NCBI GenBank assembly: GCA_030608725.1
Contig: JAUWDP010000074.1
Span: forward strand, 1-6,082
Direction of reading: 5' to 3'
DNA: 6,082 nucleotides
From: Candidatus Bathyarchaeota archaeon
Lineage (GTDB): Archaea > Thermoproteota > Bathyarchaeia > TCS64
Part shown: piece by piece, positions 1-5,559 of the stretch
How positions within the stretch are numbered: the first letter of the stretch is position 1
Layout: every line of letters begins with the position of its first letter
Translations under genes and position numbers: made by a program
Notes under the pieces: generated by a model
Database searches by the model: none
What the model was told of the DNA's origin: nothing
The model's input: only the letters and a program-made list of their open reading frames with translations

Positions 1-769
1 TCTTCCAACAGTTAATACAAAGAGACTTCCCAAACGAATCGATTATTATTCCACATCCACAGCACACGGTCCCATCAAGCATCGAGTTAGTCACATCGGG
101 CAAATCTCGTTCTCTCATCCAACTACCCGCCCTCGCCCACTCATTAGACCAATCGGGGGTAATAACAGGCGTGAATCCATCTCTCTCAATCGCAATAATG
201 ATCTCTTTCGCTTCCTCTAGCCACCTATATTTACTAACAGGGTGAAAATCAATAATTATAGCTCTAAGAGAATCTGGAAAATTATCCTCAATATGAAAAT
301 TATACTCCCCGCCCTCAACATCAATCTTCACAATAGTAGCATCTTTGATCGCATCAGAATATTTTACTGCGGGAACAGTAATCGCTGCGCGCGCGCGCAA
401 CGATAACGTGGTGCTATTCGCGGCCCCTATACCCGACGAAATATGTAATGTAGCTTCTTCTCTATCATTTCCAACTATAGCAGCATTTATCGGCGTGAAA
501 TTAGGGAGCTTCAACTTGGTTAATATCTGATACGATAAAGGAGTGGGCTCATACGCTGTCACTTTATTTACAGGAAACCTAGCACAGCGAATACTATACT
601 GTCCCATATACGCTCCAATATCAACTACATTATCAGAATAATGAAGAGGAATAGATTTACACTCCCTCATAGAAGGCATGAACGGCTTTTTTCCATTTTT
701 AGTCACCATAAATAAGCCACCCGGAACATCATTCGTCCTAACATATCTATATTCTAAATCGGAAGACAA
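1..769 (-). CDS. FkbM-family SAM-dependent methyltransferase with C-terminal zinc-ribbon-like tail (partial, runs off left edge)
   Basis: Reading the minus strand from a TTG at 769 gives 256 codons with no stop, continuing past base 1, so the C-terminus is missing. The fold is a class I methyltransferase. Motif I is NVVDIGAYMG at residues 47-56 (D50, G52, G56), the acidic YEP motif is at 73-75, and the FkbM hallmark VKIDVEGGEY is at 147-156. FkbM enzymes O-methylate sugars or secondary metabolites; the substrate cannot be told here. Residues 236-254 carry C-C-G-C and later C-I-N-C, spaced like a zinc ribbon, which is unusual for the family. The start follows a GGAG about nine bases upstream; an in-frame TAG at 775-773 bars anything longer, and ATG at 709 is a shorter alternative. 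The gene is markedly AT-richer than the genes to its right, with many AAT, TAT and ATA codons, which suggests horizontal acquisition. The family call is firm; the start and role are less so. Confidence 0.88.
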   Translation of the reverse strand, partial: MSSDLEYRYVRTNDVPGGLFMVTKNGKKPFMPSMRECKSIPLHYSDNVVDIGAYMGQYSIRCARFPVNKVTAYEPTPLSYQILTKLKLPNFTPINAAIVGNDREEATLHISSGIGAANSTTLSLRARAAITVPAVKYSDAIKDATIVKIDVEGGEYNFHIEDNFPDSLRAIIIDFHPVSKYRWLEEAKEIIIAIERDGFTPVITPDWSNEWARAGSWMRERDLPDVTNSMLDGTVCCGCGIIIDSFGKSLCINCWK

Positions 770-813
770 TCTCTATCTCTCCTCACTTTCATACCTCAGA
801 TGTGTGTGTGGGG

Positions 814-824
814 ATAAAATTTAA
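814..824 (-). promoter_or_regulatory. Candidate TATA box for the FkbM methyltransferase
   Basis: On the minus strand this reads TTAAATTTTAT. It lies about 45 bases upstream of the TTG start, placing a transcript start near 790 with a short leader that contains the GGAG site. The G-quadruplex motif abuts its upstream side. This is assigned by pattern and spacing only. Confidence 0.4.
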
Positions 825-848
825 CCCCCCAAACCCAAACCCAAACCC
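825..848 (-). other. G-quadruplex motif (telomere-like G3T3 repeats)
   Basis: The plus strand reads C6 followed by three AAACCC units, so the minus strand has four G-runs of at least three separated by exactly TTT. This satisfies the canonical intramolecular G-quadruplex rule, and the C-strand could form an i-motif. It sits directly upstream of the candidate promoter of the methyltransferase. Whether it folds in the cell is unknown. Confidence 0.8.
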
Positions 849-950
849 TCTCTACCACTCCCCACCACTCCCTCTCACTCTCCCTCTCTCACTCACTCTC
901 TCTCTACACACTCACACACACAGTATGTGTGAAGTATTAAGTGTGAATTT

Positions 951-1155
951 GTTTAACGTTTAACGTCATACGTATTACGTCATACGTAATACAATCTCGA
1001 TGTGTCACGTGTCACTTGATATATGATATGTATCACATGTTATAACAGGTTATGATTCTAGACATTTAGTACCATAGTACTATGGTACCATGTGGAGAAG
1101 GTTAGATAGGAGTGCATGAGATTATTAGTTAATAAATAGTTATTAGTTATTACTT
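951..1155. repeat. Mosaic of short tandem and inverted repeats
   Basis: Neighbouring words are duplicated or mirrored along this stretch. GTTTAAC occurs twice in tandem (951-964). ACGTCATACGTA occurs twice 14 bases apart (963 and 977). GTATTACG and CGTAATAC face each other across five bases (972-992). GTGTCAC occurs twice in tandem (1002-1015) and ATATG twice (1021-1030). ATAAC-AG-GTTAT is at 1042-1053, and GTTATTA occurs twice in tandem (1139-1152). Each local word differs from the next, so this is not one repeat family. No coding frame is seen. It could reflect slippage or template switching, or be a binding region for an unknown factor. Confidence 0.75.
1069..1088. repeat. Perfect 20-bp palindrome
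   Basis: The left half GTACCATAGT is followed exactly by its reverse complement, with no spacer. The tetramer GTAC recurs every eight bases across it, at 1069, 1077 and 1085. Such a perfect dyad could be an operator for a dimeric regulator, a cruciform or a recombinase site. It lies 180 bases upstream of the candidate TATA box of the hydrolase, too far for a simple promoter-overlapping operator. Confidence 0.85.
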
Positions 1156-1175
1156 GTGAGAGCGTGCAGTAACCT

Positions 1176-1194
1176 CGCGCGGACGCGCGCGCGC
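1176..1194. repeat. Alternating GC tract (Z-DNA prone)
   Basis: The sequence is almost pure CG alternation interrupted by GA, in an otherwise AT-rich spacer. A comparable (GC)6 tract lies inside the methyltransferase gene at 387-398 and a shorter one at 1231-1237. Alternating GC favours left-handed DNA. No function can be assigned. Confidence 0.6.
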
Positions 1195-1246
1195 CTCATA
1201 GTAGAATCAATACATAATCCACACCCCGGAGCGCGCGGTGACATCG

Positions 1247-1253
1247 TTTATAA
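1247..1253 (+). promoter_or_regulatory. Candidate TATA box for the zinc hydrolase gene
   Basis: TTTATAA lies about 50 bases before the TTG start. It predicts transcription beginning near 1275-1280, just upstream of the GGAGG ribosome site. The spacing fits an archaeal promoter with a short leader. Confidence 0.5.
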
Positions 1254-1303
1254 GCGAAATCCCCGATACAAGCCAATAACTCAAAGATTGTGGAGGCTGT
1301 AAA

Positions 1304-2290
1304 TTGAGTACATTTACGATAGGTGATCTCTCCGTCAAGCCCGGGGAGCGTGCCTACGGGAAACTGGGTACGTTCTACCTCTCTGATGGGACCGCCGTGA
1401 GCCTCCCCCTGATGGTCGTCAGGGGAGAGCAGGACGGGCCCGTGCTGTGGATGAGCGCCGGGATGCACGGCCAGGAGATGTCCGGCATCCCCGTGATCTG
1501 GGAAATCGTCAAGGATCGGGTGGACCCCAAGACACTGCGGGGCACCGTGGTCGGGGCGCCCCTTCTGAACCCCTTCTCCTTCAACGGGAGGACCTACTAC
1601 ACACCCGAGGACGGCTACAACGTCAACAGGGTCTTCCCCGGCGACCCCGGCGGACTGCTCACCCACCGCATCGCGAACCTGATCCTCGAGGAGGGCGTCA
1701 AAAAGTGCGACTACCTCCTAGACTTCCACTGTAACATGGCGTCGGCGATGTGCTTCTCCATAGTCAAGGGGGCTGAGGGCGAGGAGGCCTTCGAGAAGAG
1801 CAGGGAGATGGCCGACGCCTTCGGGGTCACCCCCATCGAGATGATCCTGGAACACGAGGCGCACCGGACCGGGACCATGTCCGATGAGGCTGGGAAGTAC
1901 GGGAAACCAGTCCTCGTGGTGGAGCTTGTGCCATGGAGGATGATAAGCCCCGAGGCCGTCCAAGTCGGGCTCCGGGGAGCCCTCAATATAATGAAGCTCC
2001 TTGGCATGATAGACGGCGAGGTAGAACCCCAGGAAGGCGTGAAGGTACTGGAAGGCCAGCTGAGCCGCACCGAGATCCTCGCCACCCGTGGGGGGATCGT
2101 AGAAAAGCTCGTGGACGTAGGGGACCCCGTCAGTAGGAGTCAGGTGATTGGTCACATAGTGGACGGATACGGGGAACCTGTGGAGGACATCGTCAGCAGC
2201 GTCGACGGCTGGCTACTCGCCTGGCCCATGATCCACAACCAAGCCGCCGGCACAGGTGAAAGCGTGGCCTTCCTGGCCTTCGAGAAGTGA
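1304..2290 (+). CDS. Succinylglutamate desuccinylase/aspartoacylase-family zinc hydrolase
   Basis: This 328-residue cytoplasmic enzyme belongs to the M14-like deacylases, which cleave an amide bond in an N-acyl amino acid or similar small molecule using one zinc ion. The zinc site is visible as GMHGQE (H55, E58) and the downstream DFH (H142). NVNR at 106-109 matches the family's substrate-binding asparagine and arginine. E207 in VVELVPW is the likely catalytic glutamate. Residues of about 255-325 form the usual C-terminal beta domain, with GGIVEKLVDVGDPV, resembling a biotinyl-like sandwich. The length suits the family. TTG is chosen as start because GGAGG at 1292-1296 lies seven bases upstream and the N-terminal residues fit. 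No arginine- or aspartate-breakdown genes are adjacent, so the substrate is open; the astE and aspA names should not be transferred. The gene is GC-rich, unlike the methyltransferase to its left. Confidence 0.93.
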   Translation: MSTFTIGDLSVKPGERAYGKLGTFYLSDGTAVSLPLMVVRGEQDGPVLWMSAGMHGQEMSGIPVIWEIVKDRVDPKTLRGTVVGAPLLNPFSFNGRTYYTPEDGYNVNRVFPGDPGGLLTHRIANLILEEGVKKCDYLLDFHCNMASAMCFSIVKGAEGEEAFEKSREMADAFGVTPIEMILEHEAHRTGTMSDEAGKYGKPVLVVELVPWRMISPEAVQVGLRGALNIMKLLGMIDGEVEPQEGVKVLEGQLSRTEILATRGGIVEKLVDVGDPVSRSQVIGHIVDGYGEPVEDIVSSVDGWLLAWPMIHNQAAGTGESVAFLAFEK

Positions 2291-2318
2291 CGAGCCCTAA
2301 AACACGGGCGTCACAGGT

Positions 2319-2356
2319 CCCCAGCCCTTCGTGGGGTATTTCTCACGACCTCTTTT
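2319..2356 (+). terminator. Likely terminator of the zinc hydrolase gene
   Basis: CCCCA at 2319-2323 pairs with TGGGG at 2332-2336 around an eight-base loop, and TTTTT follows at 2353-2357 before an A-rich run. A smaller GCCC/GGGC pair lies at 2294-2309. The T-run is some distance from the stem, so the T-run itself may be the main signal, as is common in archaea. Confidence 0.5.
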
Positions 2357-2690
2357 TATAAAAAAAATTAACTGAGAGAAAGAGTTGCAGGGAGTCACAC
2401 TCTCTCTTCAGTTCATCTATATCCGGTTCTGTTCTCCCTGGTTTGTTGAACCCTTGCGAACGGTTCTTCATTTCTTTCTCGTCCTTCGAGCTCTTCTGTG
2501 GCTGAAAAACATGCATGCTTTTCTCTTCGGAGCGAAGACCTTCCGCCATTTCGCGCAGTAGAACGTCTTCCTCGAGTATTTTTTACACTCTTCGCATTTT
2601 TTATTTAGAATGTACCTCATGGAAGACGGTCTTCTTTTTCGAAACCAGCTTCTCCTTCTTCCACTCATCAAAGTCGTCTCCGGATATCAT
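2343..2690 (-). pseudogene. Degenerate small gene with two in-frame stops (unknown product)
   Basis: One minus-strand frame starts at ATG 2690 with MISGDDFDEWKKEK and is interrupted by TAA near 2601 and again near 2586. It then continues as KILEEDVLLREMAEGL and onward for about 80 residues to TGA at 2343. The pieces on both sides of the stops share a charged, helix-like composition, as expected of one protein of about 115 residues with nonsense mutations. Both stops sit in A-runs (TAAAAAAT), so indels or slippage are another possibility. A second frame gives CEECKKYSRKTFYC, a tempting cysteine motif, but its flanks are arginine-rich as in an off-frame reading. I do not recognise the family. 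An alternative is that none of this was ever coding. Confidence 0.35.
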
Positions 2691-2931
2691 TGCACTTGAT
2701 ACGCTGCTCAAAGAACTTCACTTGTCAATGGTGGACAAGTACATCCTTTTTCCCGATAACCAAGCTCCAGAACTCCTAATAAACCCTAGTTAGTGCGGGT
2801 GAAACAAGAGAATCAACCCCTTTATCATGTGATTCGTAGCTGAAAACAATTCCATGTCGGGAGAGTCAAACTCATCTAACCGGAAAAAATCTTGGTTTCG
2901 CCCTAATCCTCCCTAATCATTTCCGTGCACA
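2691..2931. other. Intergenic spacer with small hairpins and MFS 3' end signal
   Basis: No convincing gene is seen here. ACTTGTC and GACAAGT form a perfect 7-bp inverted repeat with a seven-base loop at 2720-2740. CCCTAATC is repeated at 2901 and 2911. A minus-strand T-run at 2884-2889, about 45 bases past the MFS stop codon, could terminate the MFS transcript. Confidence 0.45.
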
Positions 2932-4122
2932 TCACTCCTCGCTCTCGATGTCTGCGAGGGGCTCCATGAGAAGTTGACTTGCCCCGAGGGAGATCAACGG
3001 AAGCAGGGCTCCGAGGGGGAAGACCAAGGCCAGGGAGGAGCCAGCGGCAACTGACACTAGGACGACGGTGGAGATGGACCCCAGGGACTTCATGAAATGA
3101 TTGAGGGAGTTGCCGAACCCCCTCTCATGCCTGGACGTTGTGTGGGCCACGATGATGGACCCCAGAGGCTCCAGCACTCCTATGGTTAACCCCATGAGGA
3201 CCATCTCCACCGCCAGCGGCGCGAAGCCGTGAGCGAGAGGCGTCGTAAATCCTATTATGCAGCAGACCACCAGCATCGAGAGGAGGAGCCTCTTGTGGCC
3301 TATTCTCCCGATGAACCTGTCGAGGGACGTCCTGGAGAGGAAGACCGCCGCCCCGTTGAATGTGCCGAAGAGTACGATGGCTGAGTCGCTGAGCCCCACA
3401 ACGTTCCGGGCGTAGATGGGGGTGTAGGTGGCCACCACAGCCCTGAAGAAAGTGAAGCACCCCGCCATCTCGACGACTGTGAGCATGTTCCTCCTCCCCA
3501 GGAGCCTCCTCACGTTCTCTCCGTAGCCCTCTTGGGGCTCCCTGACGGACTGGGCCTCGGGCACCTTCCTCAGCCACACGATGACAACGACTGCCATGAA
3601 CAACCTGACACCGGTCTCGATGACGAACAACGCCCTCAAGGAGACCCTCGTCAGAAGGAGGCTTGCGACGCCGGGCCCGATCATCATCCCCAGGGAGCTA
3701 ACAAGGTAGAAACGGTTGATGACCGTGGACCTCTCCCCCGCCCCCGTGAGGTCGCCGATCAGTGAGAGGAGCTGAGGGAAGAAGAGGCCGCCGCCTACGC
3801 CTCGTATGAGGCTGCTTGCGATTAGGTGCATAGGATTTTGGGAGAGGCTTCTGACCGCCACCGAGAGCAGGGATGTGAACTGGTTCATGAGGATGAGGGG
3901 CCTCCTCCCCAGCCTGTCCGAGACTACTCCCATGGGGAGTTGGAGGAGCAAGGGGATGACGATGGTGACCACCCTGATCAGGTTGATGTCGACGATGGTC
4001 GCATCGAGGTCGAGAGCGAAGAGCACCAGCGCCGAGGAGGTGAGGGTCACGGAGATCATCTCAAGAAGCACCAAAACCAGGATGATCCCGATCCCCCTCA
4101 GACCGTTTTTCTTGTTCAGCAT
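2932..4122 (-). CDS. Major facilitator superfamily transporter, 12-TM, drug-exporter-like
   Basis: This 396-residue integral membrane protein has the MFS layout of two six-helix halves joined by a hydrophilic loop (about residues 185-212). Motif A is clear between helices 2 and 3 as GVVSDRLGRR (65-74, with D69). GMMIGPG at 145-151 resembles motif C of proton-coupled drug antiporters, which hints at export. A degenerate motif A copy, DRFIGRIGHKR, lies in the second half (268-278). The substrate is unknown. The ATG at 4122 has only a weak ribosome site (GGATCGG), but translation from it places helix 1 at about residues 11-35, as expected. The gene follows the DUF998 gene by 154 bp on the same strand, so it probably has its own promoter; an inverted repeat lies just upstream. 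GC-rich codon use matches its neighbours. Confidence 0.92.
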   Translation of the reverse strand: MLNKKNGLRGIGIILVLVLLEMISVTLTSSALVLFALDLDATIVDINLIRVVTIVIPLLLQLPMGVVSDRLGRRPLILMNQFTSLLSVAVRSLSQNPMHLIASSLIRGVGGGLFFPQLLSLIGDLTGAGERSTVINRFYLVSSLGMMIGPGVASLLLTRVSLRALFVIETGVRLFMAVVVIVWLRKVPEAQSVREPQEGYGENVRRLLGRRNMLTVVEMAGCFTFFRAVVATYTPIYARNVVGLSDSAIVLFGTFNGAAVFLSRTSLDRFIGRIGHKRLLLSMLVVCCIIGFTTPLAHGFAPLAVEMVLMGLTIGVLEPLGSIIVAHTTSRHERGFGNSLNHFMKSLGSISTVVLVSVAAGSSLALVFPLGALLPLISLGASQLLMEPLADIESEE

Positions 4123-4145
4123 CTATCCGATCCCTGGATTTCTAG

Positions 4146-4162
4146 GTGTCATTATCCGACAC
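4146..4162. promoter_or_regulatory. Inverted repeat upstream of the MFS gene, possible operator
   Basis: GTGTC and GACAC face each other across seven bases, ending 24 bases before the MFS start and touching a TATA-like AAATATGTG on the minus strand (about 4161-4169). A regulator-controlled transporter promoter would look like this, but 5-bp arms are short and could be chance. A second dyad, ACCTT-C-AAGGT, is at 4189-4199. Confidence 0.3.
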
Positions 4163-4276
4163 ATATTTCAGTATAGGGGTCCCGCAGAACCTTCAAGGTA
4201 ACCTAACTTCATCATTTCAGCGCATCATCCACAAACCTTCATCCCAGGCTCCTGAATAATACTCGCACCTGGAAAA

Positions 4277-4843
4277 CTACCTCAACCTCGTCATCCTGTA
4301 GCCGAAGATCACTGACGTCACCGCCATCATCAACGCCGAGATCGCCTCAGGGACTGCCACGCCGTCCCAGTTCAGGGTCCAGATCATGGCCGAGAAAAGA
4401 CCCGCAGCCAACACAGCCACGCCCTCCCCCTTCATTCCCTGCCTCAGCATGTAGACGGAGAGAACCATCACGGTCACTGAGAGGGTGGCAAAGAAGGCCA
4501 CCGAGAAATAGAAGTGGATGCGCCCAGCGGTTTTGGGGAAGACTCCGATGAAAAACAGGAACACGGCGGCCAAAAGAAAGAGAGAAGATCCGATCCGCCC
4601 AACCCGGTCGCCATCTGTGAACCCCTGCAGCCCCAAGGAGAATGCAGCGATCATGCCCGCTGTCGCCATGAGGCCGTAGTTGAATATTGTGGCGGTGACG
4701 CCCTCCACCCCCAGGTCGCTGAGGGCGTTCTCCGTCCAGCTGAACCACGGGGCGGTCTGTATCGCCAGAAATATGAAGGCAAATCCTACTACCGGCGCTA
4801 TGAACCCCAGCCAGCCTAAGAGCCGGACGGTCTTCACATCCAT
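4277..4843 (-). CDS. DUF998-family integral membrane protein
   Basis: The product has 188 residues and about six hydrophobic helices (near residues 8-30, 52-72, 83-102, 110-133, 140-157 and 163-183). The DUF998 signature is visible: WTENALSDLG at 36-45 in the first outer loop, and the fourth-helix entry FPKTAGRIH at 102-110 with a conserved histidine. Biochemical function is not established for the family, so none is assigned. ATG at 4843 is preceded by GGTGAG (4852-4857) at eight bases, a good archaeal ribosome site. The gene starts 53 bp after the QueT stop, with a hairpin and T-run between them, and lies 154 bp before the MFS gene on the same strand. An unrelated longer frame over the same DNA is rejected because it lacks hydrophobic segments. 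Confidence 0.88.
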   Translation of the reverse strand: MDVKTVRLLGWLGFIAPVVGFAFIFLAIQTAPWFSWTENALSDLGVEGVTATIFNYGLMATAGMIAAFSLGLQGFTDGDRVGRIGSSLFLLAAVFLFFIGVFPKTAGRIHFYFSVAFFATLSVTVMVLSVYMLRQGMKGEGVAVLAAGLFSAMIWTLNWDGVAVPEAISALMMAVTSVIFGYRMTRLR

Positions 4844-4881
4844 GGATGTAACTCACCTTCCACTGGCTTTCAAGGATTACT

Positions 4882-4903
4882 AAAAAAAGAGGAGTTTTAC
4901 TCC
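4882..4903 (-). terminator. Hairpin plus T7 at the QueT stop codon
   Basis: On the minus strand GGAGT-AAA-ACTCC forms a 5-bp stem whose loop includes part of the QueT TAA stop, followed by TC and seven T. This is a compact terminator shape. It would reduce read-through into the DUF998 gene, which has its own ribosome site. The stem is short, so the T-run may do most of the work. Confidence 0.5.
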
Positions 4904-5424
4904 ATGTAGGTCTTCAGCCCCTGGGATGACAACATCTTGTCCACGCCAGCCGACCTAAGGGCCCGCACCAGCAGGTAACCGATGACAGCAATCGCGAGGA
5001 CGCTGCTCAGCGTGATGCTGACGATCATCGCCATCCAGACCGGCATCCCTATCCCCACGCTTGGGGGCGGGAAGTAGATCCAGAGGTAGCCTCCGACGAC
5101 GACGCCCACGGTCACCGAACCTGTCAGGCAAGCCGTCAGGAAAGCCCCTCTCAGCTTGAATATCAGATATCCTGCTGCGAGGTTGGCCAGGGTGCCGAAG
5201 ACGACGTCTATGGGGCCGGTGAACTGCATGAAGTACGCGTTCCCGATGAAGGCCCCAAGGGCTCCACCGATGACGGCGGGCCATCCAAGGAGGGCCGCGA
5301 GGGGCAGAAGGCAGTCGGCCACCCTGAGCTGTATCGGTCCGAAGGATATCGGTGCCAGTACGATGACCAGGGCAGCGTAAAGGGCCGCTATTATCGATGC
5401 TAGGGTTATCTCTCTCGTATCCAT
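4897..5424 (-). CDS. queT: QueT-family transporter (queuosine/7-deazaguanine precursor uptake)
   Basis: This 175-residue membrane protein has the QueT hallmarks: an N-terminal helix followed by APISFGPIQLRVADCLLPLA (24-43), then GNAYFMQFTGPIDVVFGTLA (61-80), and about six helices in all. QueT proteins are ECF-transporter substrate-binding (S) components linked in bacteria to import of queuosine precursors. In an archaeon the equivalent cargo might be a 7-deazaguanine for archaeosine, but that is inference. No ECF ATPase or EcfT partner is in the window. The ATG at 5424 is preceded by GGGAGGA (5431-5437) at six bases, a strong ribosome site. A TAAAAAA run at 5448-5454 is TATA-like but would start transcription too close to the gene to keep that ribosome site, so the promoter is unresolved. 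It lies 135 bp downstream of the frameshifted gene. Confidence 0.87.
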   Translation of the reverse strand: MDTREITLASIIAALYAALVIVLAPISFGPIQLRVADCLLPLAALLGWPAVIGGALGAFIGNAYFMQFTGPIDVVFGTLANLAAGYLIFKLRGAFLTACLTGSVTVGVVVGGYLWIYFPPPSVGIGMPVWMAMIVSITLSSVLAIAVIGYLLVRALRSAGVDKMLSSQGLKTYME

Positions 5425-5461
5425 TTTTTTTCCTCCCTACTCCGGGGTTTTTTAGGCGGAA

Positions 5462-5485
5462 CGGGTGGGAGGACCCACTCACCCG
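5462..5485 (-). other. GC-rich hairpin in the QueT upstream region
   Basis: CGGGTGGG and CCCACTCACCCG can fold into two stacked four-pair stems (CGGG/CCCG and TGGG/CCCA) with a four-base bulge and an AGGA loop. It sits about 40 bases upstream of QueT in a 135-bp spacer. It could be a leader structure or a weak 3' end of the upstream gene. I could not fit it to a known preQ1 riboswitch class. Confidence 0.4.
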
Positions 5486-5559
5486 CCAACACCCAAGGAA
5501 AGGGGACTAGCTAATATGGTTTACTCCCATCGGGGGTTTGAAAAATGGGTGATATTCCT

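Larger units (their letters stand above)
801..931. repeat. Low-complexity block: TG repeat, CCCAAA repeat, CT-rich tract, CA repeat
   Basis: The block opens with (TG)5 at 801-810. It passes through the CCCAAA repeat, then a C/T tract with scattered A at 849-904, and ends with CA repeats to 922. Bases 814-922 contain no G at all on the plus strand. The TG run at 801-810 is the exact reverse complement of 913-922, so the two ends could pair around a loop of about 100 bases. A second small hairpin, CACACA-GTA-TGTGTG, lies at 917-931. No reading frame here looks coding. Confidence 0.85.

Noticed and set aside
825..848. True telomere
   Set aside because: Only three to four units are present, internal to the sequence, with genes on both sides; archaeal chromosomes are circular.
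951..1155. CRISPR array or replication origin
   Set aside because: Repeats are not uniform and there are no regular spacers. No origin-recognition boxes or adjacent orc1/cdc6 gene are seen.
1196..1666. Long minus-strand open frame opposite the 5' half of the zinc hydrolase
   Set aside because: It is the antisense shadow of a clearly coding gene and shows no recognisable motif; the plus-strand frame carries intact zinc-site residues.
2468..2671. Minus-strand frame with CEECKKYSRKTFYC, a possible zinc finger
   Set aside because: The flanks are extremely arginine/lysine-rich, as in off-frame translations, and the alternative frame reads more like protein on both sides. It is kept only as a note under the degenerate gene.
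2515..2793. Plus-strand 92-codon open frame
   Set aside because: The product is rich in serine and phenylalanine from TTC/TCT runs, lacks a ribosome site and lies opposite the degenerate minus-strand gene.
5425..5520. preQ1 riboswitch upstream of QueT
   Set aside because: An A-rich run and a hairpin are present, but the C-rich loop and pseudoknot arrangement of known preQ1 classes could not be fitted. A covariance-model search would settle it.
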